From NCBI GenBank assembly GCA_024760505.1, contig CP058931.1, positions 1,002,001-1,066,000 on the forward strand: 64,000 nt of DNA. The letters are read 5' to 3'. This document shows, piece after piece, positions 36,387-46,320 of this stretch. A program made the position numbers and the translations under genes. The notes under the pieces were generated by a model. That model saw nothing but the letters and a program-made list of their open reading frames with translations, was not told the origin of the DNA and made no database searches. The DNA comes from Nitrospira sp. GTDB taxonomy: Bacteria > Nitrospirota > Nitrospiria > Nitrospirales > UBA8639. How positions within the stretch are numbered: position 1 is the stretch's first letter; every line of letters starts with the position of its first letter.

Positions 36387-37577
36387 TTAGGGAATTGTTT
36401 CAAGAAGATCTTTCTTGGCTTTTGAAAAATTCTCGACACGGAACGTTGGCAATTCGTACGCCCAACCTCCCACACGCTGATTGAACGCCTCAACTTCTCG
36501 CTGAACCTCTTCCGGTTTTTTTAATATTGAGTCTTCTTTGGAGGAAAGCTCTTCTTGAATTTCTGCTGTCTTCTTCGCTTCCGAAGATTCGGGGGTCGTT
36601 TCGTCTTGAGCAGAATCCTGCGCTAGAACCGTTTCCCCGTTTTCTGAGGAAAGAGTGGCATCCACAGGTTGAACTAGTTTTTGATCATATTCCGCAGAAA
36701 ATTTTCCAAAAACTTTGTCTTCCTGTTTGGCCGTTTGAACATGAAGCCTGAGTCCGTCAAAGGTTTCCAAAACAGCCGTTACTCCAGAGCGGTCATGAAA
36801 ATTCACCTCTTGTGCTTCTTTCACATCCTCTAATGAGAGCTGCACGAGAGTCCCCACCACGTTATTCACATTAAACTGGGAAGCCACTTTGGAACCTGCA
36901 GGGATTGAATCCAACTGAAAATCAAGGTCCTCAGGTTTATCCTTTGAGACAAGAAGAGTGTCCCCGCCCGGATGCCTGACCGTCACCCGATGCACGCGCT
37001 TAGTCGTCAGCGCCGTAATTTCCTTATCGAGCCATTCTCCCGCCACTTTTTCCAACGGCAAATTCCCTATTGTTAACCAGGTTTGGGGATCTCCTGGTTT
37101 TCGCGCATAAATTTCACTCATCCGTGGATTTCCCTTGGCAGGACGTTGATTCCCAAGAATCACCAAGGCTGCCTCGGAATTATTCGGGGTTTTCAGCGTC
37201 ACCGTTGTCGAAAGTGAACCTTCTTGTTCTTTGTCCCGTAACCCCAGTCGATCGTATAACTCCGGATTTTTCGTTTTGGGTTCCAATATCCGCAACTCCG
37301 CCAACCCGATGAGAGTCTGTTTTACCTTTTCCACATCAGCGCGATACCCGGACTTCTCCTTAACCCGCCAGATATTCTCCCCACGCATCAGCGTCACGGT
37401 CTGATCCTTAGTTTCCACAACTATTTCGCTCACGTCATTGACAACCGACAATAATTCCGGGAACAACAGCTCACCACTCTGCGGAAACTGAGAGGCCGGC
37501 TTTTGATTCACGAAAATGGCTAGAACAATCCCAGCAATGGTTATGGCGGCTAAGATGCCTAGAGTTTTGGCTTTCAT
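36387..37577 (-). CDS. DUF4340 protein
   Basis: 396 residues with an N-terminal membrane anchor (TLGILAAITIAGIVLAIFVN) and a large extracytoplasmic part containing repeated beta-rich units (for example TVTLMRGENIWRVKEKSGY and EITALTTKRVHRVTVRHPGG), the DUF4340 layout. A Glu/Ser/Lys-rich low-complexity linker occupies about residues 315-355. It is the last gene of a minus-strand series that begins at MoxR. DUF4340 proteins usually follow GldG-type ABC auxiliary proteins, as here; the exported cargo is unknown. Confidence 0.8.
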   Translation of the reverse strand: MKAKTLGILAAITIAGIVLAIFVNQKPASQFPQSGELLFPELLSVVNDVSEIVVETKDQTVTLMRGENIWRVKEKSGYRADVEKVKQTLIGLAELRILEPKTKNPELYDRLGLRDKEQEGSLSTTVTLKTPNNSEAALVILGNQRPAKGNPRMSEIYARKPGDPQTWLTIGNLPLEKVAGEWLDKEITALTTKRVHRVTVRHPGGDTLLVSKDKPEDLDFQLDSIPAGSKVASQFNVNNVVGTLVQLSLEDVKEAQEVNFHDRSGVTAVLETFDGLRLHVQTAKQEDKVFGKFSAEYDQKLVQPVDATLSSENGETVLAQDSAQDETTPESSEAKKTAEIQEELSSKEDSILKKPEEVQREVEAFNQRVGGWAYELPTFRVENFSKAKKDLLETIP

Positions 37578-37634
37578 ATGCTTCCTTAATATTCTTGAAT
37601 AGTCGAATAAGGTCCTGGTTGATCGATATCTGAG

Positions 37635-39572
37635 TTACTTAGCTTTTGGGGACCCCTTCTTTCTGATCCCCGAAGAACTGATCCATACCCCGACAATACC
37701 GATCAGCAACGGCACGAGCCCGATATTGATAAATTTTACCCAACGCTCCACACTCTCAATGTTTTTGCCAAGCTCATGCTGTACGCCACGCAGCTCTTTG
37801 CGAACCTGAAGCAATTCCTTTCGGAATTGTCCCATGGCCTCCTGCTGTTCAACACTCAGGATCATGGCATTTCCCTCAGGCTTTTGACTCTGCAGTTCCT
37901 GAATTTTACGTTCCGTCGCCTTGAGCTGTTCCTGGAGCACTTGCTCCTTTTGCCGGAATCGCTGCTCCGCTTCCTGTTGCAACATTCGCAAAAGCGTGAA
38001 TGGCCGGGAATATCCCGCCCGGCTCCTCACACTAATCAGATCATTGCTTCCCGTCAGATTATCCAAGGCATTTGTCACAAACGTGCCATTGCCAGAATTG
38101 GGAATGCCTATCCGTTGGCCAAAGAAGTTTTGGACTTGAACCCAAAACCGGTCCTGCAAGATATCCGTATCGGCCACCACAATCACATTGATGGAACCTT
38201 TTGATTCTGTGAGGTGATCTTTGGTCTGGGTCTCGGCTTCTGAAGGCATATCCGGATTCTCACTTGTATTCGCCGCCCCTTTAGGCTTTCCCTCAGGAAA
38301 TGCCGTTTTCACGGTTCCCGTTACCCTGGCGGCCACAATAAATTTTTCTCCTTCAGGCCGATAACTGTTGAGTAAACCGCTGACATCAGGCATGACTGAT
38401 AAACGTGAGGCCTCAATCTGCATGGCGGCTTCATCCGATTGGATGAGCGGTTCGACCGTGGTCCCTGTCTCCCCCTTCTTTCGAATGATGCCTGCTGATG
38501 CCACCGTGATCGACGGCACTTGAGCCGTGACAATATCCTTGTCGCTGAAATGTTCCTGGCGGAAATCAATCCAGACTGGATAATCTACCACCTGTAGACG
38601 ATTTTGCTGTTGGACTTGCACCTTTTTGGCCAACGGCAAATCTCCCAACACTTGCCCTTTCACTAACTCCAGACCCCAGGCGGCAAATAACGTAGGCATA
38701 TCCGAATTCCGAGGGCCGCCGCCTCCCATCGGGTTCATGGGGTTTCCCCCTCCACTATCGGATTCCGCAAGAGGATCCACAAAAATCATGGCATGCCCGC
38801 CTCTCAACACATATTGATCAATTGCATAGAGAGTGGCCTCACTCAGGGACTTAGGATGCACAATCATTAAGACACTAATCTCCTCAGGGATAGCCGTCGC
38901 CGCCGTTTCAATTTTTTTCACTTCGAACATTTGTTCGATATGAGAGAGAATGAGCCAGGGTTGGCTTCCTCCCTGCTGTGCCATAAACGACATCCCCCCA
39001 CTCCCATCAATGGGCAAGGTGCTCAACAGGCCAAGAACTTTTTTCTTGGGATTGGCCAACGTGTGAACCATCTTCGTCAAGTCATACTCCAAAAACTCTT
39101 CGCGCTCTGGTTGAAAAAAAGGAATCACTTCCAGCTCATCCGTCGAACTGGTCCCGGCCAATCCAAAATAAAATTGGGTGCTCCCACCATCCAGCGGGAT
39201 ACCCTGCAGACCAAACGCGACGGCTCGGTCTTCTTCTTCTGAAAACGGTTCAGGATCTATCACCTCCAAGTACAGTTGGTCTCCCGCGACTTGCGCATAT
39301 TCCTCCAACATCTCCTGAACGCGTGTTGCGTAACTTTTAATGCCCGGCAAGCCGGTTGCCAAGGCTTTAGAGAGATAAAACCGCAGTGTAATGGGTTCCT
39401 TCAAACTCTCAAGAACATTCTTGGTGCCTTCAGACAAGGTATACAGGCCATGTTCTGTCAGATCGAATCGTGCAGAACTGAATGCGGCATTACTCACCAT
39501 GTTGAAGACGCCGAACAGAACGGCTGCCATGATGAGACCGCTTCCCGTGAGTACTTTTTTATTCATCATCAC
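37635..39572 (-). CDS. GldG-type ABC-transporter auxiliary protein
   Basis: 645 residues. The N-terminal membrane helix (GLIMAAVLFGVFNMVSNAAF) is followed by an extracytoplasmic ABC_transp_aux domain starting SSARFDLTEHGLYTLSEGTK, with LRFYLSKALATGLPGIKSY and a second half ending LDNLTGSNDLISVRSRAGYS. A coiled coil (about residues 540-600, rich in Glu/Gln/Lys) precedes a C-terminal membrane helix (FINIGLVPLLIGIVGVWISS). In Bacteroidetes the GldG homologue belongs to an ABC complex required for gliding. Here it is next to the permease and ATPase genes. Confidence 0.85.
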   Translation of the reverse strand: MMMNKKVLTGSGLIMAAVLFGVFNMVSNAAFSSARFDLTEHGLYTLSEGTKNVLESLKEPITLRFYLSKALATGLPGIKSYATRVQEMLEEYAQVAGDQLYLEVIDPEPFSEEEDRAVAFGLQGIPLDGGSTQFYFGLAGTSSTDELEVIPFFQPEREEFLEYDLTKMVHTLANPKKKVLGLLSTLPIDGSGGMSFMAQQGGSQPWLILSHIEQMFEVKKIETAATAIPEEISVLMIVHPKSLSEATLYAIDQYVLRGGHAMIFVDPLAESDSGGGNPMNPMGGGGPRNSDMPTLFAAWGLELVKGQVLGDLPLAKKVQVQQQNRLQVVDYPVWIDFRQEHFSDKDIVTAQVPSITVASAGIIRKKGETGTTVEPLIQSDEAAMQIEASRLSVMPDVSGLLNSYRPEGEKFIVAARVTGTVKTAFPEGKPKGAANTSENPDMPSEAETQTKDHLTESKGSINVIVVADTDILQDRFWVQVQNFFGQRIGIPNSGNGTFVTNALDNLTGSNDLISVRSRAGYSRPFTLLRMLQQEAEQRFRQKEQVLQEQLKATERKIQELQSQKPEGNAMILSVEQQEAMGQFRKELLQVRKELRGVQHELGKNIESVERWVKFINIGLVPLLIGIVGVWISSSGIRKKGSPKAK

Positions 39573-39616
39573 TCCTCACTTGCAAAGTTTCACACCGGAT
39601 CCTTCAAACCGTCCCC

Positions 39617-40354
39617 TTACGATTCGGCCTTTTTGATATCAATGACCGTGGCCGTCGCAAACAACCAAAAGGCAATCAGCGAGAGAAAAAAGAGAATATC
39701 GCGCAAATCCAAGACGCCTTTGCTGATCGATTGGAAATGCGTCAAAAAGCTAAATGAGCTGATGGCACTCAGCAGAAATTGTGGCGCCCACCCGCTAAAT
39801 AGTTCCAGAACGAGTGGGAACCCACTCAGGATGAACCCCAAAGAAATGACAACGCTGATCACAAAGGCGATCACCTGATTTTTGGTGAGGGCGGAGATGC
39901 AGGAGCCGATAGCTAAAAATCCCCCGGCCATCAGCAGACTGCCGAGGTAGCTGGCAAGGATAACACCATTATCAGGATCGCCCAGTAAATTCACCGTGAG
40001 CCACATGGGAAAGGTCAGAGCCAAGGCGATTCCCGTGAAACACCATGCGGCCAGAAATTTCCCTGCGACCGCCTCCCACATGGTGACGGGCAGGGTCAGC
40101 AGCAGCTCAATCGTCCCGGAACGACGCTCTTCCGCCCATAAGCGCATTGCCAACGCAGGGATTAACACCAGATAGAGCCACGGATGAAAATCAAAAAACG
40201 GCACCAGGTCAGCCTGGCCGCGTGCAAAGTAATTTCCTAGATAAAACGTGAAGGCTCCACTGAGTAACAAAAATATGACAATGAACACCGCCGCAATCGG
40301 CGTGGCAAAATACCCGGCCAATTCCCGTTGAAAAATCACTCGAATGCGTCCCAC
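39617..40354 (-). CDS. ABC-2 type permease (GldF-like)
   Basis: 245 residues with six predicted membrane helices. The N-terminus IRVIFQRELAGYFATPIAAV and the ALAMRLWAEERRSGTIELLL stretch are typical of ABC-2/NosY/GldF permeases. The ELLLTLPVTMWEAVAGKFLA coupling region is intact. It forms the membrane part of the exporter with the ATPase at 40511-41467. Confidence 0.88.
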   Translation of the reverse strand: MGRIRVIFQRELAGYFATPIAAVFIVIFLLLSGAFTFYLGNYFARGQADLVPFFDFHPWLYLVLIPALAMRLWAEERRSGTIELLLTLPVTMWEAVAGKFLAAWCFTGIALALTFPMWLTVNLLGDPDNGVILASYLGSLLMAGGFLAIGSCISALTKNQVIAFVISVVISLGFILSGFPLVLELFSGWAPQFLLSAISSFSFLTHFQSISKGVLDLRDILFFLSLIAFWLFATATVIDIKKAES

Positions 40355-40510
40355 AATTCCTCCTTCACTCCCAAATACGTCTTTCAGTTAATCTCTTCCA
40401 AGGCCATTGGGCCCTCAGAGTCAAATAAGGATGGGATCCCGTTGGTTTGAGGATTTTCTGCCGAAGCAGCCCACCCGCCTAAAATTTGCATCCTTCTAAA
40501 ACCAGGCCTA

Positions 40511-41467
40511 TTACGAAATCGTCTGCTTGGGAGTCGTCAATAAACGAAATACCTCATCCAATTGTCCCCGGTCGGGATAGAGTTCCCTCACTTCCCACCC
40601 CTGTTCTCGGGCGCAATGTCCAATATCCGGGAGGATCCACTCTCCGTCATCCGGGTAAATACGAAGTTGCACTAAGTCACCGTCCCGGCCCAACTCTTCA
40701 ATTTTTTTGACCCCTTTCACCGTCATCAGGTGATGATGTAAGACCATGGGATCCACGCCGGCTATCGTGCCGAGGACCGTATGGTGAGTAGGAGATTTTC
40801 CTTCCAATTCCGCTGGTGTGCCATCAAACACCACTTTCCCCTTCGCAATGATCATTGCGCGCGTACAGAGTGCATGGACTTCTTCCAAGATATGCGTCGA
40901 GAGAATAATGGCCTTCTCCTTCGCCATGGCCCGAATCAGCGTTCGAACCTCATGCTTTTGATTGGGATCCAATCCATCGGTCGGTTCATCTAAAATCAAA
41001 ATTTCCGGGTCATGAAGGATCGCCTGAGCCAGTCCCACGCGGCGTTTAAACCCTTTCGACAAGGTTTCAATCGATTGGTTCAACACCGATTGCAAATTCA
41101 CCTTCTCGACCGTTTCCGACACCGTTCGCTTAAGCGTCGCCCCACGATATCCTCGCATCTCCCCAATAAACGTGAGAAACGAGGCTGGAGTCATATCCTG
41201 ATAGGCCGGAGCTCCCTCTGGCAGATAGCCTATACGCTTTTTGGCATCGATGGGTTGAACGTCAATATTATGCCCACAAATATGCACTGCGCCGCTGGTC
41301 GGCGTGAGAAAACCCGTGATCATTTTCATGGTTGTGGATTTACCTGCTCCGTTCGGCCCTAAGAACCCAAGCACTTCTCCTTTTCCTACGGTAAACGACA
41401 CACCATCTACTGCGACAATCGGCCCAAATGTTTTTCGCAAGTTTTCAATTTTAACCAGGATTTCCAT
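40511..41467 (-). CDS. ABC transporter ATP-binding protein (GldA-like)
   Basis: 318 residues. Walker A GPNGAGKSTT (38-47), signature LSKGFKRRVGLAQ, Walker B ILILDEPTDGLDPN and the switch His (ILSTHILEEV). The C-terminal extension of about 90 residues (VDPMVLHHHLMTVKGVKKIE) is the DUF4162-like regulatory domain. It energises the permease at 39617-40354. Only 89 bases separate it from the BatD gene upstream on the same strand. Confidence 0.92.
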   Translation of the reverse strand: MEILVKIENLRKTFGPIVAVDGVSFTVGKGEVLGFLGPNGAGKSTTMKMITGFLTPTSGAVHICGHNIDVQPIDAKKRIGYLPEGAPAYQDMTPASFLTFIGEMRGYRGATLKRTVSETVEKVNLQSVLNQSIETLSKGFKRRVGLAQAILHDPEILILDEPTDGLDPNQKHEVRTLIRAMAKEKAIILSTHILEEVHALCTRAMIIAKGKVVFDGTPAELEGKSPTHHTVLGTIAGVDPMVLHHHLMTVKGVKKIEELGRDGDLVQLRIYPDDGEWILPDIGHCAREQGWEVRELYPDRGQLDEVFRLLTTPKQTIS

Positions 41468-41556
41468 GCTACCCTCTTTATCTCAATAATTTCATGAAGT
41501 GATCTGTGGGACCTGTTGTGCTCTCGCTTTCTGATTTATTCAACCCCCCTCTAAAA

Positions 41557-43353
41557 TCAATGGAGATACAATGGAGGCAACTCTTTTACATGTTTGTGAG
41601 ATTTCGGTGCCTTGGCTGTTATTGCCGGCTTGACTGTTTCCCAAAACTGCCGCCCATCCCAGTTCTGTTTTTCTGCCGAGGTCGTGTATAAGGTCCGATC
41701 AAGGTTCCAAATGGCCGCAGAAATTGCTGCCGGGTCAGGAACCGGCTGACTCAATAGACGTTCCACTGATTTCAGGCTTCGACAGGGACGCCCTTTTTCC
41801 TTGAGGGAAGCCCATTGTAATAGTGCGGCTCGCGTTTTTTCCGCTGACTGTTCGAAACAAGCAGCCTTGACCCCTTGAATGGCATTTCGTTCCGATTCAA
41901 ATTTCCCATCATTCCTTTTTGCCATATCTTGACCTCGTCCATTCCGTTTTTGGCGCTCCCTCCACCAGGCCACAAGGGTCACCAACCACAACGTGAAGCA
42001 TCCCCCTGTTATCCACGGCCATGGTAACGGCCTGTCACTATCAGAGGTGCGGAATTGGACATCCATCTGCTGACGATCACTTTCTGTTGAAGAAACAGGC
42101 AGGTCCGGAACGGACGTGGAAATCCGTCCTGAGGATGCAGGTTGACGCGTGCCGAGAACCGTCAGAACCTTAGCAGGGAGAGTGGCTTCTTCCCACTGGT
42201 CCGTCTCAATGTTCCACCAGGGAACATGAATCGCGGGCAACGTCACTGTACCCGGCTGCGTGGGCACGAACACATATTTTTCCTCCCTGGACCCCACAAT
42301 CCATTTCCCGTCAAAATCTGTCTGGGTTTTTGCCTTGTCGGGATAGATCTTCACAATGGGTTGTGGGGGCACGGTCACTTCAGGCAATTGTTCTCCCCGC
42401 TGACCTATCGCACGCATCACGATCGTTCGAGTGGGGGAATCCCCTATCTGAAGTGTATCGGTATCACCCGACCATGTTTCTGTGAGGGTAAGATTTTTCG
42501 CCGGCAGCCAAAATCGCCCATTTAAATCTGATGGAAAGTTTTTGACGTTGATCGCAATTTTGGGACTTCGCCTGTGAATCGAACGTGAGGTTGTGAAAGG
42601 ATCACGTCCCAGACTCCCGGGCCGATTGCCGAATAATTCCTCAAAAAGCGTTCCACGGGCTCGGCCTTCCTGCACGGTTCCGGAAAAGAGGATCGGAGGA
42701 ATGACCTGTCTCCCGCTTTGTTGTGGTGTGATCACATAACGACGTTCGGTGATATGATATCGTCGCCCGTTTCGGGTCGACTCGTACGAGACGTCCTTGC
42801 CGACGCGCTCAACAATTCCCCAATCCATTTCCGGTTCATCTAAACGGCCTTCCTGCACGGAAATGGCGCTGACTAACCTCAGCGTCAGAAGGACTTGCCC
42901 CTGTAGATAGGAAACATGTGAGTCCACATCTGCTTCGAGAAAAATATCCTGGCTCCCGTTGGCCTCTCTAGTGTGATTCGGCTCATTGACCTCCAGTTGA
43001 ATGGGGCCGGTCTGATGAGCGCCCACGTGGATAGGAGGAATGGTCACGGCTCCTGTTCGCTTTGGCGCAAGAGTCGCAATCCATCGGACCAATGAAGTGG
43101 TTTGCATATTGATGATCGAAGTTTGTTGACTTTGGGTCGTGCCCAATACATCGAAGTCTGCGTCTAAGATCTGCCACTCGGGGGATTCGCCCGAAGACGT
43201 ATGATCCGTCTCCACGATAAGCTGAAAGGTCTCATCTGCCATGACCGGATTCCGATCCACATAGGCCCTGACTGATTGGGCCAAAACAGGGGTAGCAAGC
43301 CCCATAAGTCCAAGGCAGACCACCATCACCCATATCCATCTCAAAATTCTCAC
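41557..43353 (-). CDS. BatD family protein
   Basis: 598 residues. It has a signal peptide (ending LATPVLAQSV) and a long extracytoplasmic beta-rich part starting VRAYVDRNPVMADETFQLIV and including repeated tandem Ig-like units. A single membrane helix (WPWITGGCFTLWLVTLVAWW) precedes a cytoplasmic basic tail. This is the architecture of BatD (oxygen-tolerance) proteins, which work with VWA-domain Bat proteins in the envelope. The ATG overlaps the upstream gene by four bases. Confidence 0.88.
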   Translation of the reverse strand: MRILRWIWVMVVCLGLMGLATPVLAQSVRAYVDRNPVMADETFQLIVETDHTSSGESPEWQILDADFDVLGTTQSQQTSIINMQTTSLVRWIATLAPKRTGAVTIPPIHVGAHQTGPIQLEVNEPNHTREANGSQDIFLEADVDSHVSYLQGQVLLTLRLVSAISVQEGRLDEPEMDWGIVERVGKDVSYESTRNGRRYHITERRYVITPQQSGRQVIPPILFSGTVQEGRARGTLFEELFGNRPGSLGRDPFTTSRSIHRRSPKIAINVKNFPSDLNGRFWLPAKNLTLTETWSGDTDTLQIGDSPTRTIVMRAIGQRGEQLPEVTVPPQPIVKIYPDKAKTQTDFDGKWIVGSREEKYVFVPTQPGTVTLPAIHVPWWNIETDQWEEATLPAKVLTVLGTRQPASSGRISTSVPDLPVSSTESDRQQMDVQFRTSDSDRPLPWPWITGGCFTLWLVTLVAWWRERQKRNGRGQDMAKRNDGKFESERNAIQGVKAACFEQSAEKTRAALLQWASLKEKGRPCRSLKSVERLLSQPVPDPAAISAAIWNLDRTLYTTSAEKQNWDGRQFWETVKPAITAKAPKSHKHVKELPPLYLH

Positions 43354-45263
43354 CAGCGCTTTCCTTGAGAAATCGTGGACCTTCCAGCCTCTACACGGCG
43401 TTGATGCTCCAAAAGGAACTTTCGGCGTAACAATCCCCCGGGGTCATCAGGGATACGGCGAAGCCATTGCTGGAGGACCTGTTCAGACTTCTCTATTTCC
43501 GGTGAGTGGGCAGCGTCCCCCGCAGAAGATACCTCTGAATGTTCCACCTGATCTTCCGACTTTTCTTCCATTGTAGTTGGTGCGGACCGCGGCTTCTTAG
43601 ATTGTTCGGCTTTCAAAGGGTCCAGCCCTTGCGCCTCTCTCTCAATATTTTCTTCAGAAGATTTCTGATCTCCATTCGACTGATTAGAGGTCCGGGCAGA
43701 ATCCGACCCGGACCCTGCCATCTGGGCTGCCTCTTCTTGTTTCTCTTTTTGAGATTCAGCTGTTTTCGAATCGGATTGTTTATGGGTCGGGTCTGAAGGA
43801 TTCTCTGATTTTTCTCCTTCTCCTCCTGCCTCATTCCCATTATTATTCTGTTTGGCAGAGGAGCCATCCGATTGTTGGGGTGATTCTCCCGCCTGTTCCG
43901 CAGATGATGATTTATCCAAGAGTTGTTTGATGATTTCTAGATTATGTTGGGCGTCCGCATGATCTGGCTGCTGAGTGAGGGCTGTTTGATACGAGGCCAG
44001 GGCTTCTTCATAGCGACCGAGATTAGCCAAAGCATTGCCTCGATTGTAATGACCCTCCGGGGTATCCATTATGGAAAAGGCTTCTTCTGCTTCCTGATAT
44101 TTCCCTGCCCGATAATGGGCTATGCCCTTCCAGCCGGGGTCTTGAAACAAGGCTGCCGCCTCTTCCGGAGCGTCACGCTCTAATGCCTGAATACCCTGTT
44201 GATCGGGACGAACCCAGAGATTCTCCCAGGAAAAGGCCTCGCTTACCTGAGGAATAAGCAGGAAGGCCAGCAGCATTCCTAACCATCCCGGTCGAAATGC
44301 GGGCAATGCCAAAATCAGAAGCAGAAGGACGAGCCAGGGTCCTTCCTCTCGCCACAGATCGGTTGTTCGCTGTTCAGATGTTGAAGAGGATAGCGCCCTC
44401 GTTGGCACAATGGAAGGAAAGACCCGATTGATATCCTGGTCGTCAGCCGTCACCGTGGCATAATGACCACCTCCCGCTTGGGCGATGGCTTGAAGAGACG
44501 GAATATCCAATTTGGGAATAACCACCGTTCCCTCCTGATCTTTGAGGAATCCGCCTGTCTCCGGAATAGGAGCCCCATCGACCGTCCCAATACCAAGCAC
44601 CGACACACGTACCCCTTGACGGTGTAACTCGCCTACCACCTTCAATGTGGCAGGATCTCCCTCGCCGTCCGTTAGCAATAGCACATCACCGCGCGCCTGC
44701 CCGACGTGCTGAAGGAGTTCATGGGCCTTCTGCAAGGCGAGATCAGTACGGCTACCCTGGAGCGGCATCAGTTCCGTCTCAAGAGATCGCACAAGGGTCA
44801 CTATGGTGTTGGCATCATTGGTTAATGGCGAGACGACGAACGATTCACCGGCATAGACTACAAGAGCGGTTTGTCCTTCTTTCCGCGCCTTAAGCATATC
44901 AAGAATCTTGTGTTTGGCTCGCGTCAACCGTGAAGGAGTCACATCCTGCGCATCCATTGAACGGGATAAATCCAAGACCATCACCAACGCCGATTCCGCC
45001 CGGAACACGGGCTGGGGTAATTGGGACCAGACCGGCCCGGCCAGTGCACAGACCGCCACAATCCAACCTGATCCGAGAAGCACGAGAGGCATGCGACGCG
45101 TAGCTCCCTCCGTTCCCACCAACAAATGCGGGAGTAGATGGGCATCACACACAGATTCCCATATCTGATCCGTTGTCCCCTTCCTGGCGACGAGTAGAAA
45201 GAGTCCGAATAAGGGAAGTAATCCCCATAACCATTCCGGTCGTAGAAAATGAAACATTGCCAT
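43350..45263 (-). CDS. VWA + TPR membrane protein (BatB/BatC-like fusion)
   Basis: About 637 residues from the ATG just after the upstream stop (the longer frame to 45302 would overlap it). Two N-terminal helices are followed by a von Willebrand A domain with a complete MIDAS (VMVLDLSRSMDAQD, the Thr in SPLTNDANT, the Asp in LLLTDGEGD). A membrane pair (LVLLLLILALPAFRPGWLGM) then leads to a TPR unit (YNRGNALANLGRYEEALASYQ). The last 200 residues are a Ser/Glu/Lys/Gln-rich disordered tail. BatB and BatC are separate proteins in many genomes; here they are one chain. Confidence 0.87.
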   Translation of the reverse strand: MAMFHFLRPEWLWGLLPLFGLFLLVARKGTTDQIWESVCDAHLLPHLLVGTEGATRRMPLVLLGSGWIVAVCALAGPVWSQLPQPVFRAESALVMVLDLSRSMDAQDVTPSRLTRAKHKILDMLKARKEGQTALVVYAGESFVVSPLTNDANTIVTLVRSLETELMPLQGSRTDLALQKAHELLQHVGQARGDVLLLTDGEGDPATLKVVGELHRQGVRVSVLGIGTVDGAPIPETGGFLKDQEGTVVIPKLDIPSLQAIAQAGGGHYATVTADDQDINRVFPSIVPTRALSSSTSEQRTTDLWREEGPWLVLLLLILALPAFRPGWLGMLLAFLLIPQVSEAFSWENLWVRPDQQGIQALERDAPEEAAALFQDPGWKGIAHYRAGKYQEAEEAFSIMDTPEGHYNRGNALANLGRYEEALASYQTALTQQPDHADAQHNLEIIKQLLDKSSSAEQAGESPQQSDGSSAKQNNNGNEAGGEGEKSENPSDPTHKQSDSKTAESQKEKQEEAAQMAGSGSDSARTSNQSNGDQKSSEENIEREAQGLDPLKAEQSKKPRSAPTTMEEKSEDQVEHSEVSSAGDAAHSPEIEKSEQVLQQWLRRIPDDPGGLLRRKFLLEHQRRVEAGRSTISQGKRW

Positions 45264-45264
45264 C

Positions 45265-46320
45265 TTATCGTCCGGCTCCTGCTTGTGCGGAGATCGCTTC
45301 ACCCCTCCATCTCGATCGGAGAACCCAATTTCTATTCCAGATGAAAGACAGGGCCATTACACAGGAAAGGGCCAACGCGAATCCTAACGGCCATATATAT
45401 AATTCGGTCGTCGGTCGAAACAGTTCTGTTTCCGTAGCCGCCGGTTCAAGACGATCTAATTCTTCATACACCCTCGTAAGTCCCTCGGTGTCTTTGGCAC
45501 GCAAGTACAACCCTCCGGTACGTTGGGCAAGGTGGCGAAGGGTATCTTCATCCAAATCGCGAGAAGGATTCACCGTCTGTGTGCCGAAAAATGATTCAAT
45601 CTCCATTCGATCCGCGCCAACTCCGATAGCATAGATTCGAATTCCTTGTTCCTCAGCCAAGGCCGCCGCTTGTGTGGGCGAGACTTCTCCCGCGGTATTG
45701 GCTCCATCAGTTAATAGCACTAAAACCCGGCTTCCCGCGGGTTGTTCTTTGAGCCGTTTTACAGCAAGGCCGATCGCATCGCCAATGGCGGTTTCCTGTC
45801 CCGCCAAGCCAATTTCTGTTTCCGTCAACATGGCCTTGACCGTATCCCGATCAAATGTCAAAGGTGTCTGCACGTAGGCCTGGGAACCAAATACAATCAA
45901 CCCTATACGATCGCCGGTTCGGCCAGCGATGAACTCCCCGGCTGCGGCTTTCACCACCTCCAAGCGGGTGACTTCCTGTCCTTTTACCGAAAAATCCGGA
46001 ATCTTCATGCTGCCGGAGACATCGACTGCCAACATCAGATCACGTCCACTGGTTGGCAAGCCGACAGGTTCGCCACTCCACTGTGGACGGGCAGCCGCAA
46101 GAACCAGAGCGGCCCAGATGAATATCCCCGCCCAAAACAGCGTTGAATGCCTTGAACGAGTCGGCCCAATCAACTGGTTTGACTGAAGGGCCATAATGTC
46201 GTCGAAATGCGGCACCTTCATAGCCCGGCCGGATGAAATGGAGACAGGGGTTGCCCAACGACGCACCATCCAGGGACACAGAATAAGCGCCAACACCCAC
46301 GGCAAGGCCAACGTTATCAT
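45265..46320 (-). CDS. VWA-domain membrane protein (BatA-like)
   Basis: About 351 residues, started at the ATG that overlaps the DUF4381 stop by four bases and has AAGGG upstream. An N-terminal helix pair is followed by a VWA domain with an intact MIDAS (LMLAVDVSGSMKIPDF, TPLTFDRDT, VLLTDGANTAG). A C-terminal membrane helix (LYIWPLGFALALSCVMALSF) follows. In the Bat system BatA and BatB are the paired membrane VWA proteins whose chaperone is a MoxR AAA+ ATPase. Confidence 0.9.
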   Translation of the reverse strand: MITLALPWVLALILCPWMVRRWATPVSISSGRAMKVPHFDDIMALQSNQLIGPTRSRHSTLFWAGIFIWAALVLAAARPQWSGEPVGLPTSGRDLMLAVDVSGSMKIPDFSVKGQEVTRLEVVKAAAGEFIAGRTGDRIGLIVFGSQAYVQTPLTFDRDTVKAMLTETEIGLAGQETAIGDAIGLAVKRLKEQPAGSRVLVLLTDGANTAGEVSPTQAAALAEEQGIRIYAIGVGADRMEIESFFGTQTVNPSRDLDEDTLRHLAQRTGGLYLRAKDTEGLTRVYEELDRLEPAATETELFRPTTELYIWPLGFALALSCVMALSFIWNRNWVLRSRWRGEAISAQAGAGR

